64,000 nucleotides of DNA from Ophthalmolycus amberensis (taxonomy: Eukaryota > Chordata > Actinopteri > Perciformes > Zoarcidae): contig JAFEUB010001787.1 in assembly GCA_024529925.1 (NCBI GenBank), positions 1,169,501-1,233,500 on the forward strand, given 5' to 3'. Shown here piece by piece: positions 1 through 11,339 of the stretch. Both the position numbers and the translations under genes were made by a program. A model generated the notes under the pieces. It saw only the letters and a program-made list of their open reading frames with translations. It did not search any database and was not told the DNA's origin. How positions within the stretch are numbered: position 1 is the first letter of the stretch; each line of letters starts with the position of its first letter.

Positions 1-1505
1 TTGTTGGACAGGAAGCCAGTGCAAAGACCTCAGAACTGGAGTGATGTGATCCACCCTCCTGGTCTTAGTGAGGACTCAAGCTGCAGCGTTCTGAATCAGC
101 TGCAGCTTTCTGACGGACTTTTTACAGAGACCTGTAAACACACCGTTACAGTAGTCCAGTCTGCTGAAGATAAATGTGTGGACAAGTTTTTCCAAATCCT
201 GTTGGGACATAAATCCTCTAATCCTTGATATATTCTTCAGGTGATAATAGGCTGATTTTGTAATTGTCTTGATATGGCTGTTCAGGTTGAGGTCTGAATC
301 CATAACTACACCTAGATTTCTGGCTTGGTTTGTGGGTTTTAACATCAGTGACTGAAGCTGAGCGGTGATTTTCAATTGTTCGTCCTTGGTACCAAAAACA
401 ATTACTTCTGTTTTATCTTTGTTTAATTGAAGAAAATTCTGGCACATCCAGTTGTTGATTTGTTCAATGCAGTTACCCAGCCCTTGTATGGGATTATAGT
501 CCCCTGGTGACATAGTTATGTAGATTTGTGTGTCGTCTGCATAATTATGATAACACACTTTGTTGTTTTCCATAATCTGAGCTAGTGGAAGCATGTAGAT
601 GTTGAACAGAAGAGGCCCCAGTATTGAACCTTGGGGAACACCACATGTCATTTTAGTCAGCTCTGATGTGTAATCAGCTACAGACACAAAGTATTCTCGG
701 CCCTTCAAGTAGGATTCAAACCAGTTAAGTGCTGTGCCAGAGAGTCCCACCCAGATTTTTAGTCTTTCTAGGAGTATGGCATGGTCGACCGTGTCGAATG
801 CAGCACTGAGATCTAGTAACACTAAGACTGAACTTCTGCCATTGTCTATGTTTAAGTGGATGTCGTTGAAAACCTTAACAAGAGCAGTTTCAGTGCTGTG
901 GTGCTGTCGAAAGCCTGACTGGAAAACATCAAAGCAGTTATTTACGGTCAAGAAGTTGGTCAGCTGTTGGAAAACCGCTTTTTCAATTATTTTACTTAAA
1001 AATGGGAGGTTTGATATTGGCCTATAATTTTTCATCATTGCGGAGTCTAAACTAACCTTCTTTAGGAGTGGTTTAATAACTGCAGTTTTTAGGGCTTGTG
1101 GGAAGACACCTGAGAGAAGGGATGTGTTTACAATTTGTAAAAGATCAGTGGTCATGCAGTTTGAAATATTTCTGAAAAAGTGTGTTGGTAGAATATCCAA
1201 GCAGCAGGAGGATGACTTCAGATGTTGTATAATGTCTTCTAGGCTTCTACGGTCGATTGAATGAAATTGTGTCATGATATTTGAATGGATGTTATTCAGA
1301 GATCGGGACAACACATATCCTGTGGTTGATGTGGAGGCACTGACTGCTTTTCTAATTTTCTGAATTTTGTCAGTAAAAAAGGAGGCAAATTGATTGCATG
1401 CCCAGGTGGATTGGAGTTCAGCAGCTACCGACACTGGAGGGTTTGTTAGCCTGTCAAGAGTAGCAAATAAGGCGCGTGTATTGTTCTTGACAGGCAGCAG
1501 TGTCT
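1..1505 (-). mobile_element. L2-like non-LTR retrotransposon (LINE), family A, 3' part off window
   Basis: The minus strand carries the inter-domain linker and reverse transcriptase of a CR1/L2-group LINE. Its 5' end (high coordinate) stops near 1505, directly against a CA/GA microsatellite, so the endonuclease half is missing. Its 3' end runs off the left edge. The last 30 or so bases at the left edge match the start of the LINE 3' fragment at 13821, so both belong to one family whose 3' tail is (TTGCC)n. Sense is opposite to that later copy. L2 assignment comes from protein wording (STETALVKV, LLDLSAAFDTVDH, YADDTQIY) and is a family-level judgement. The element lies in the neurexin intron in the same orientation as the host gene. 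Confidence 0.88.
1..1505 (-). pseudogene. LINE reverse transcriptase, 5'-truncated, one premature stop
   Basis: An open frame of about 490 codons runs from the microsatellite at 1554 to a TGA at 73-75. It holds the RT blocks in order: NYRPISNLPFLSKIIEKAV, SGFRQHHSTETALV, LLDLSAAFDTVDHAILLERL, GVPQGSILGPLLFN and the catalytic YADD. The first residues (before about 1505) are microsatellite translation and do not belong to the protein. The TGA falls within the thumb/connection motif QLIQNAAA-R-VLT, where the homologous copy at 42.5 kb has an arginine CGT codon. The frame remains open after the stop to the window edge (VDHITPVL, SLHWLPVQ). CpG decay of CGA to TGA is the simplest cause. The enzyme would reverse-transcribe its own RNA at a nicked target site; this copy cannot make a full protein. 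Confidence 0.85.
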
Positions 1506-1541
1506 GCTTCCAGCAACCACACAGCAGTCGCGCACACAGTT

Positions 1542-1880
<339 letters not shown>

Positions 1881-2399
1881 GGAGGGAGGGAATAATTCAA
1901 AAGGAACTGAGGAAAATGGGATAGATACACAGAAAATGAAGGTTTTTGTTTTTCATTGGCTGCTTCAGAGAGCAAAAGACTAAAGAGTACAGCTGGAGCT
2001 GGTAAAGACTTTCTACATCAAAACAACTTAATCTTTGATCAAAATCATGGTGGCATGCTGATTTTTTTTTAGATTATTACTTCTTTATTAATTCATCAAA
2101 AGCAACACTCAAACAGAAAATTGAACAAACTATTCTGTTTGGGTTGATATTGTTTTTCAGCATAGTTAAAGCTCATCTCTGGGGGCCATAAAAATGTAGT
2201 ACTTTAAACAGTTGGCACATAACTGCCAACTACCTTTTGAAGATCCAGTAATTACAAGTAATTTCATCACACAGGAAGTAGGAGCTAGAGAGTCCACTGC
2301 TTATTGTGGATTATGCAAAACAATATGAGTAGTTCATACTGTATAACGGCAAAAACTGGAAGATAATGTTGGATCAACCCCACCCCCTATACAAATGAT
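1881..2399. other. Intronic DNA, nothing recognised
   Basis: AT-rich sequence downstream of the neurexin exon on the minus strand, with no exon-like open frame, RNA gene or element termini that I can support. Confidence 0.5.
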
Positions 2400-2888
2400 C
2401 AAGACAGAGCAAGCAATGTCAGATGGCTGCATAGAGAATGAGAGCATTCAGAAGCGAGGTGTGGAGATGACAACAGTTTGAAAGAGAGGAGGGAGATAAG
2501 TGCAAGGGGAGGAGCGGCGGGAGGAGAAAGTGCTGACAGCGGGTAAAGGTGAAAGAGAGATAAGTGGAGTAGGGGAGTGAACTCTGGAGAGAAAGCGGGG
2601 GAGGGAGGTGAGGAGAGATGGAGAGCCCAGATAGCCTTGAGAAGAGAAGGGATGAGGTGAGTGAAGGAAAGGCTGCGGGACGAATGAATGAACGTAAAGC
2701 AGAGGGGGGGAACCGTAGATATGGAAATAGAACGAGTCAGTGAAGGAGAGCGCAAGAAGTGCAAAACAGAGCAGAGTTTGACATGAGCTGACAGCACAGG
2801 AGCACAGGAAGGGAAGAGCAGGGTGTACACCCGGGACAATAGGGTTGGGAAGAAAGGAAGAGAAGAGAGGAGAGAAGAGAGAAGAAAG
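2400..2888. repeat. Polypurine tract in neurexin intron (polypyrimidine on the sense strand)
   Basis: About 490 bp of strongly purine-biased plus strand (GAGAGG, GGAGGGAG, GAAAGAG words) without a fixed period. It is not a clean microsatellite. On the neurexin sense (minus) strand it is polypyrimidine. The long Ser/Leu/Pro-rich frames read from it have no protein character. Confidence 0.6.
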
Positions 2889-3550
2889 CCAGTTGAAAAG
2901 CAGACCTAGTGTGTGATTTAGCATTTGAAATATGCTGTTTAGATATTCAGCACCTTTGATGTTAAGAATTGTTTTAGAAAAAATACCAAGCATATTCAAA
3001 GTAGCACCTGTGCCATGTCTAAACTTCTTGTATGAGTCACATAATCCCTACGAAAGTCTTTTTCTTTTTTTATCTTTCCAGCAATGACATGTTTTTTTTT
3101 AAATTCTGATAATAGAAGACTGAAAATAGCAATATGCCTTCCTTTTCAGAGAGCACCTCCTTCCTCTTAGCCCTCACTGGGTCTACACCTCAACTATTAA
3201 ACCCTTCCAGAGCACAGAGATATTGCCGTCTCTCAGCAAAGAAACAAGACCCTGGTTACTTCACTGCAAGAGACTTAGAAGGGACTATTTGTGTATAATG
3301 TACACACATCAGAACTGTACGACTCACTTTACAATGCAGAACCTCTCATACCACTGACCCCTTAGAGACTGAATATTAACAAAGTGACCACAAAAGCCCA
3401 AAGATGAGGGCCCAATCTCAAACACGTCGTGATATATCAGATAACTTCTCCCTACAGCAGATGTATTCTAGCTTTACCATGCCAAGAGTACTGCACAGGA
3501 ACAATGCAATGAAACCAGGGTAGAGCAGGTACAGTGTGACGGTTCCTTAC
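2889..3550. other. First intron of the neurexin transcript, proximal part
   Basis: This begins with the splice donor GTAAGG (minus strand, 3550-3545) just after the exon. No second neurexin exon is visible between here and the left edge; neurexin introns are typically very long. Nothing else recognised. Confidence 0.6.
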
Positions 3551-4262
3551 CTTCCTTGCAGTACTTTCCCTTGAAGCGGGTGTGGGTGCAGTCACAGTGA
3601 ACTTCTCCATACTGAATAGAGCAAAAGCCTCCATTGAAGCACGGGTTCTGTTTGGTGCACAGGTACTCCAGGTCGCTCTCAATGCCTTGGCTATTTAACA
3701 AAGTGGGAGGCATCTCCCCCACCTTCAGATTGGAGATCAAGCCCAGGAAAGGTGGCTCGTATTTCACCGTGCTAGAAGTCAGAGCTGATAGGCGCACATC
3801 AGGCGGGATCCCGCCCACAAACAGGTCACTGACCACTGCCATCTCCTTCCTCTTGGACTTGACCTCAGCCACTTTTGTCTCACCATCCACCATCAGGAGG
3901 GTCTCACGGAAGTTGCGGGTGAGCAAGACCATGTGCCAGCGGTCATCATTCACCCGTGTCTCCATGTGCAACGTGGCCGGCTCGGCACAGTGGATGGCAA
4001 AGCGCAGCTGGAGGCGCCCACCAGCGATCAGAAGCTCCAAGAAGTCACAGTTGCCCCCGTCATCCAGGTAGAGTACCAACGCTTTGCTGATGTTGGTCTT
4101 GAGACTGAAGCTCAGCTCGCCCACTGATCCGGCCTCCCAGCGTCCGTAGCGTGCCCACTGGCCAGGCGCCCCACCGAATTCCAGCATCTTCACTGTAGTG
4201 AGCAGGCTGAAGAGGGCCAGAGGCCACAGGGGCCAGCACAGGAATCTTAACCCCCTTGTCAT
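3551..4262 (-). CDS. nrxn2: Alpha-neurexin first coding exon (probably neurexin-2)
   Basis: This exon encodes 237 residues plus one base of the next codon. It begins at an ATG with A at -3 and ends at AAG GAA G|GTAAGG, a strong phase-1 donor. Residues 1 to about 25 are a signal peptide (hydrophobic WPLWPLALFSLLTTV). The mature protein starts near LEFGG, the usual alpha-neurexin start. Residues 28-200 form the first LNS domain, including WARYGRW, LYLDDGG-CDFLEL, CAEPATL, DDRWHMVLLTR and SDLFVGGIPPDVRLSALT. Residues 202-235 form an EGF repeat with all six cysteines (202, 208, 214, 223, 225, 235). A sequon lies at Asn57. Alpha-neurexins are presynaptic, single-pass adhesion proteins that bind neuroligins, LRRTMs and other partners. 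GELSFSL, WHMVLLTR and STVKYEPPF point to neurexin-2 over 1 or 3; whether it is the a or b fish copy is open. The remaining exons lie beyond the left edge. No frameshift or stop is seen. Confidence 0.93.
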
Positions 4263-4937
4263 GCTCTCAAGTTTTCCCTTCTCTACTTGATGCCGTATAG
4301 GTCTAATGAACCCCAGAGGAATGGCCTACTTTCACTCCGGCTAACAGATTTCAAATGTAAACAAGTATTATCTATTGTACTGGGATATCAAGCTCACTGG
4401 GTAAAGTAACCCTCACAGAGACCCTGCTCTAATTTTCCTGACGAATCAGCAGTTTTTTCCTGTTCTCTCTGAAGCTCTAATTTGTGTCCTTATCCTGACT
4501 CTCTCCTCCGTCTCTCCATCAGTTGGTGCCTCTGGGACTTGGAGGAAATGAATGAGGAACAGTGGGAGAGTAAAAGAGGGGAGGATATGATTATTTCGAC
4601 ACTGCCGTTTCTTCAAAAGCCCCTTGGTCTATCCTGGACCCAAAATAGAATCTTCGTCTTTAGAATCCAGATCTCAGTACAATTTCCAGGAAATTTTAGC
4701 TGCCGCCGAAAGCTTGGGGGAAGAGTTATCAGATTGTGATCTTTCTTTAAGGGAAGGGAAGAGAATGAGCCAGAGAGTGAGGGAGGCGGAGAGTAGACAG
4801 AATCAGAGTCCGCTGGTGTCTGCTGGAGCATACGATGCTGTCATGGTCTCAGCGTAAACCCATTATTTTCTTGTAACTTGAGGACTACGAAGCTCTATGC
4901 CGGAATGGGTCCCATCATTACGACGGCAGGTCGGGAT
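4263..4937 (-). other. Probable 5' leader (5'UTR exon part) of the neurexin transcript
   Basis: Directly upstream of the neurexin ATG on the minus strand. A good acceptor (pyrimidine-rich tract ending TTTCTTCCAG) ends at 4938, so the coding exon may extend back to 4937 and carry about 675 nt of leader. An alternative acceptor (GGGTTCATTAG) lies about 40 nt before the ATG. A transcription start was not located. A plus-strand frame over 4591-4857 also exists here but lacks family resemblance. Confidence 0.4.
4803..4918 (-). promoter_or_regulatory. Cluster of three short upstream ORFs in the probable neurexin leader
   Basis: If the leader is transcribed as proposed, the ribosome meets three complete short frames: 4918-4895 (ATG ATG GGA ... 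TAG, 7 residues), 4863-4849 (MGLR, stop) and 4844-4803 (13 residues, stop). All end well before the neurexin ATG at 4262. Such frames usually lower translation of the main frame; that role is inference here. Confidence 0.35.
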
Positions 4938-7441
4938 CTGGAAGAAACACACATAAAAAAGGAACAAATGTCAATTACATACAAACATGTTCCAGTGCAT
5001 TTCATCTCAACTAGACACAAATAAAAAAACACATCATATAATAATGTGACCCACGCCAACTCGAGCAGTTATTCGTTTTGACATGCTATTTAATCTCTTA
5101 TCTTTCATCTTCTTCGCCGGTAGTTTGCTTTCGCCTGCAGTTTTAGACAGCATGTACTTTAAATAAAAATCCCTTCGCTCTTTTCATTTGAAAGCTGACA
5201 CTTCAAAAAAAAAAGAAAAAGCAATAAATAAGCTTTCTGAGTTTTGCATGGCTCCATACTTCCCTGAGGGGCGTGAGAAATATGAATGTCTTATTTCCTC
5301 TGCTCCCTCTAAGTCATACCGATAGATATGTCTGGTAATGTACTGAACCTTAACATAATGGTTCCATATGCAGTGAAGATGGCTGCCATCCAGACACACT
5401 TTCTGGCCAATCAGCAATAGAGTATGCTGATAAATCACAGCCTTCCACTGTGGCGCACACACAATATGAACATGCATATGCAAACACACATCATCAAATC
5501 AAATGCGATTCAGAGTGGAGTGCTGCAGAGTCAATAGATGTCTGAACAGCCAGTCTTGACCCTGGGGCTGGGCCTAATCCGAGCCATTATTTCTTGAAAC
5601 CACAAACAGTCTACAATTAAAGCTAGGCTCACCCCTGCTCATGCTCCCTTGTGCTGTACTGCCTGGCTTCAAAGTGACAACAGGGATGATGTGAACATAC
5701 AAGGAGGGAGAACGACAGAGCGAGCGAGAGCGAGAGAGGCTGCTTTATCATGATGTCAGACGGGCAAGGCTTAATATCGATGGAGAAAGATGGAGGACAG
5801 ACAGAGAGGGAGGAAGACAACAAATAATTGAGCCATTTTTCTCCAGGTTTGTTAATATTGGCCACCAAGACAAAAGCAATGCCATTGACAGGGAAAACGG
5901 GTCTTGCATCATACCAAAAATACTAAATAAAAACGATTAAGATTCACAGGGTCTAAGATTACATCAATGTCTGTATAATCTTTCGCCTTTTTCTACAGTC
6001 ATAATGTACAAAGATAAGTAAAAAATGTTGAAGTTATGAGTAACGTTTTAGCGGTGGACCTCACAGTGCAGTGTGTGTGCAGTTGGTTGACGGCCTCATA
6101 GTAATTTTTATTTTAAGTCATTTCACAGTTATAACAAAAAGGTAAATCTGATGTGTCCTAATATGGCACATAACCCAGCCATTATGACTGTTCCAACAAA
6201 AAAATTGCCACTTATTTTGTCCCAACTATGAAAGGCCTTTGATGATAAACGGCTGTATTTGTAATCCCACAGTGTCAATTAGCGTTTTACTTTGGTGGAT
6301 ATCTCTACATTGATGATGACAAGGTACGCTTGCAGCAGCATTCCAACTGGTACAAAACAGAGTACAAAAACAGGTCGGAAGTTTATCGAATAAGTTTCTC
6401 TCTTCTAATACCAGCCACCTCCCTACATGTCAGCTGGAGATGTGATCTGCTGTCCGTTTTGAGAGTTTGAGAGTTTGGCTTCCTGACTTGCAGTTTGAGT
6501 TTCTGACAGCAAAAGGTCTGGAATCCTACGTGCTATGCCTCACGAGTCCCATTCTTCACATAATCGTATGTGTACATGTTTGGAACAAAGAACACAGGAC
6601 TTACTGTTTGGCAGACTGTTAAATGTGAGATGCTGTCAGACAACATGCCTCTAGCAGTGATTAAACCGGGGCTGGTTGATTTTGGTCTCGCAGTGACTGA
6701 AGGCAATCTGCATGTTTGCACATGTTGTCCTCTCGTTTGCACACATGCTAGACACATATGTATGATAATGTAAATTACCAGGCATGATTCACAAGATTCA
6801 TTAGTTGTGAGAAGAAACTTAAGTCATACGTAAGAGTCCACATCGGTACATTGTACTGCAAATTTACATATGCAGGAATATACGTACACCTCATTATACT
6901 GAAGCACCGACTTCCCAGACATGCAGTATACTGCATCATGAGCTAACTGCCTGCTCTTTCATACACAAGCTAAATTACCCACCACCCACCCACACACCCA
7001 GATCATGACATTGTTTTAATTGCCATTATGAAGATCAACAAAAACATGAAAACCCCCCTGAACACTTTGGGACCAAAAGAATTGTATTTTGTGAACAATT
7101 TGAGAGCTTACGCTAGCGTAATCAACCATTCTCTTAACCACATCTGTTTCCCTGATGGGTAAATAGATTTGGAATATTCCCTGGCTAAATTGAATATTCA
7201 TGGTGTTATTTCTGTCTGGTGGGGACTCTCTAGCGCTACAGACAGACGCAGTGTTTCCTGCTCCTTTCACCGTGCTGTGTGTATGAAGTTTTACTATGTG
7301 GAGAGTGTATCCTCCATGCATTGTGTTAGTTATTAGGGGGTATTGGCCAGCTTGCCTGATGCTACTATTAAATCCCAAGGACACTGAGGAAACATAACAA
7401 GCCGCAAGAGATAACTAGAGCTCCCAGGGTTGTGCATGCAT

Positions 7442-7444
<3 letters not shown>
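4938..7444. other. Non-coding DNA upstream of neurexin exon
   Basis: No exon with convincing coding character and no RNA gene. It contains short GA-rich stretches (near 5710-5740) and scattered short open frames without family resemblance. Confidence 0.5.

Positions 7445-7476
<32 letters not shown>
7445..7476. repeat. (TG)16 microsatellite
   Basis: Uninterrupted TG dinucleotide run. Confidence 0.95.
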
Positions 7477-7479
<3 letters not shown>

Positions 7480-7820
7480 GGCTGTGATTGATTGTGGTTG
7501 CATGTGCAGCTGTCTGCATTTAGAAATGCAACTGTCCTTCTACAACAGTGGGTGTTCATCTGGACCACCCTGGACCCTCCTGCATCTCCCCCCCAATACG
7601 TGTCCGGAAAACAGGTAATAAAGAGGTAATAATACCTCCATAACACCAAGCACATGTTACCCCAGGAAAGAGGCTTCATTCATGGGTAAAGTACCTCCAG
7701 AACTCCTCCCTGGACCTCCCCGCACAATGGGATTATAATTTCGTCGCAGCATTGTTGAACAAGAGACACTTCCAGGGGGACATAAATCTGCCTCAATCCT
7801 TTCCTCAAGAGAAGGGGACA

Positions 7821-7995
7821 GCTCGGGCACCTGGTAGAGCGGGCGCCCATGCACGAAGGCTGAGTCTTTACCGCAGAGGCCCGGGTTCAATCAGACCTGC
7901 CGTTCTTTGCTGCATGTTGTCCTCTCTCTCGCTCTCTCTCTCTCCTGTCTTCAGCTGCACTATCAATTAATTAACAAAGGCCAAAAAGCCAACGA
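7821..7995 (+). mobile_element. tRNA-derived SINE of the fish type
   Basis: The head resembles a tRNA gene: an A-box-like TGGTAGAGCGGG at 7832-7843 and a B-box-like GGTTCAATCAG at 7884-7894, the two RNA polymerase III promoter blocks. A body with CTGCATGTTGTCCTCTCTC and a TC-rich stretch follows, then a tail ending near AACAAAGGCCAAAAAGCC. That order matches the common teleost tRNA-derived SINEs as I remember them. The cloverleaf is too degraded for this to be a working tRNA gene. SINEs depend on a partner LINE for mobility; which one is not clear from the tail. Confidence 0.8.
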
Positions 7996-10900
7996 ATGAT
8001 CTTAAAAGAAAGAAACGACAGCTCTTTCGCTCACAGTGCTTGTCTAAGCTGCAGCAGGGCTGTGTGACTTGACTAAAGGAGCAATCTGCACTCAGCCTCA
8101 AACACCCTGACCCGACTTCTTGTCCTAGTGAAGCTCTGCAACCCTCAGGATAAATGCACGGCCATGTGAGCCACCAACGGCCCATTTCTTCTCACATCAT
8201 ACCATCGGGAATGTTGCCACAATCTTGACAGAAACTCTGCTCAAACTCTTTAAGAGTCTTTGGCTATCACCACACTGAAGCGAACAGTCCCATTTCTTTT
8301 TTTATTTGCTCACTAGTGTCTATAATGTATCGGTCAGAATAAAGAAATTAAAAACAAACATCCTAATCTGAGGAAAGGCCAGAATTCAATCAAATCTCCA
8401 AGGTGCAGAAGATAACCAAAGTATGACATAAGTGTGAAGTGTTTGATCCATCTCATGCAGAGCTCCGCCTTGGCACAAGGCCTTCAGATTCCCCAGACAA
8501 GACTGCACCTGTTGTGTGATCATGTGCCAGGCTTTCATCTTCCTACTACCACAAACAGTCAGCTCGCATGCATTCAGGTAGTGTCGAGTTGAAATCCGTT
8601 CACTGCCCGCTAGCTCTACATAGAGTTCAATGTTGTGCGTGTCTGTTTGGTTTTTCTTCCTCCTTAGTGGAGACGTTATTTTGAATTGTAAATATGACAC
8701 TGAAACACTTTTCAAGTGCAATAAAAACAGCTAAAGCGTAGGAAATATTTAAACAGTACAATAATCTAGGCAAAGGATAATAGAGGTGTCGCTCACACAA
8801 ATATTTACACACGCAATTAGTTTTCCTATGTACAAATATACCTATGCATAATACAGTTTCCACACACACCATATCCTAGTCAGACAGGAGGCATTAATCC
8901 TGGCCATTGGGAAGCTCAGCAGTGTACCATCCGTCAGCATGAGGCTGCTCCTGCCGCTGCTGTGCTCTAATTAACCAGAGAGGCACGCTGGGCCACTTTT
9001 AATATTCCTGGTCAAGATGGAGAACAAGAAGTGGTGGGAGAGAGAGTACAAGAGAGTGAAATGGGAGGAGAAGGCTGGTGCCAAGACATTGTGAATATCA
9101 AGGATGAAGGGAGTAAGATGAGAGGAGATAAAAGAAATGGCAGGTTTGAAAGCTTAACATTTCCATGAAGGACTAAATAAAACCTGTGCGTGTTTCAACG
9201 GTAATTATTAGCAAAACTGGGAAGCGAATACAATAGACAGCAAGATTTTTACACTAGTTCACGTCCTCAGGTAAACTCAAGAGTGGTTTGACATCAGCTA
9301 GCTAATTAGCCAAATCGCTGGTATCTAAATGCATTTTTACTATGTTATAATGAATTGAATGTACAGGGTCATTTCTGACAGGTAGTTAGGCCAAGAAGTG
9401 CAGAAGAAAGTTTCATATATTTCATGAAAGGTATGTTTGTCTATGCCACCTTGTCGACTTGATGTTGATTTCTTGGTTGAGAGGCCATGTGCGACATTCG
9501 TTCTTGAGGGCTGTTGTCGTGCATCTTTCCTACTAGAAAGTCCAAATGTCTGACACTGGAATGCAGACCAAGGTTGAAGAGACTTATGACTCATGGATTG
9601 CAAAGAGGAGGAATTACAAAAACTCTGAAATGTAGGTGTGTTCTGTTTTACAAAGGATACATGAAGAAGACACCTTGAGTGCAAGTCAAATGAACTAATC
9701 ACTGTTGCGAAAGCAGAGCTCTACCACGCAATCCTCGAGTCATGTAGGATTCCAGTCAGTCCTCTCTAACACAGGGGTGAGCAGGCCTTTATTCAGCATC
9801 AGATTCCAGCCTTTGATCAGCTGTAGTCAGCTGTAAGCCGCTAGTGACTACATCTGGCTGTTAGTGCTAACTGCATTTAGCCCTGGTGAGGAGATGCTAA
9901 TGAACGAGATCAAGGGCTTTAGCCTTGCTGTGCGATTAATAATGAGTCCTTTTGCTGCGACACCTTGGCAAGGTAAAGCATGGGGCGCAGATGAACTGCT
10001 GTGACCGTGAAACGAGACGGCGGTCATAAAGGACGGGTTTGTGAAGTGCATTTAAGAGATGGAGTGAAAGATAGCCACACATACTGTATACTCTGCAGCT
10101 TGCTTTAGACTTAGTTCTGAAGTAACAGGTCACTCAAATGTCTCCTTTATCTTGTCCATCAATAACCACTGGCTGGAAACAATGAAGTCTTTAAGGGGAG
10201 ACTGAATGGGAGTCTGTCTAGACAGAGATCAGTTGAACACGACACGGTGGACTTGCCTCTGTGGATGGCACTACTGACAGACAGCGCTCCAAAGAAACCA
10301 ACAGGACGCATAAATGACGGAAATGGACACATGGAGCAACAAAATGTCCGACAAAGGGAGAGAGGATCAGGGGGGGGGGGGAAGAGAGAGAGCGAGAGCG
10401 AGAGAGAGAGAGAGAACATTAGGGACATAAATGAAGAAAAAAAACAGAAAGAGGACGTCAGTGACACTTAGCCCGCGACGCTACTTGAGAGGCAGTCACG
10501 CAGCAACACATGCACTCACACGCACATCAACCGCCACACAACGGCCCCATTTCAGCTGCGAGCTATCAGCCAGCTTCATCATACTGCAGTGCAATGTACA
10601 AATCATGTTGTGAGACAGAGGAAGGAAAGACTGACAATGAGTTTTTGCACACATACTGTCACACTAGAGTATGGCTGCCTGCTCACCGAGGCTCTAAATA
10701 CCTTCTTGCTTGTCCTTCCATCCTCCTTTTTCCTCCCTGTTTGACACTATCCTCCTCATTATGCCTCTCATTTCCCATCAAGCCTCTCCCTCTCTCTCTA
10801 ATTTAGGTTCCAGCTACTTCCAAACCTGCAGAAGCTCAAGAGCTTGCGGACTACAGGTGCAGCCAGGGTTGAAGGGGTGAATCCCAACGAATCCAACCTA

Positions 10901-11305
10901 AGTGCATACTAAACTAGAATAAACTGGGGTGCTGTTTGCGCCCCAGGTTAAGTTCTGTCATGTTATCAATGTTGTGAGGTGGTGATAGTGGTCCCATATG
11001 AATATTAGTGTGTGCCACTGGAGTATAGAGGGTGAAGATGGCTGTGCTTTGTGCCTGGGAGTTTGTGTTACATGTGTACATATAGAAGAAATAATTAGAG
11101 CCACAGGCGATGCATCAAAAGCAGCTCTGGGCATCCACAGTATGTTTACAGTGCACAAGTTTAGATATCTGTAAGTGCAGTTTTCCTCCCCTTTCCTTGA
11201 GTGAGATACTAACAACTTACCTGTTCAACCGCTCTAAGTGGCTTTGCGTGCGTGAAATGTAAAATGTTTGCTGGGGGGCGTGTGGCCGATTAAGTTTGTG
11301 TGCGC

Positions 11306-11339
<34 letters not shown>

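Noticed and set aside
4591..4857. Plus-strand open stretch reading PGPKIESSSLESRSQYNFQE... just upstream of neurexin
   Set aside because: It looks exon-like at first and a pyrimidine-rich acceptor exists near 4521, but an in-frame TGA at 4588 separates them, no family is recognised, and it overlaps the probable neurexin leader on the other strand.
7821..7895. A tRNA gene
   Set aside because: A and B box words are present but the cloverleaf arms do not pair well and a SINE body and tail follow.
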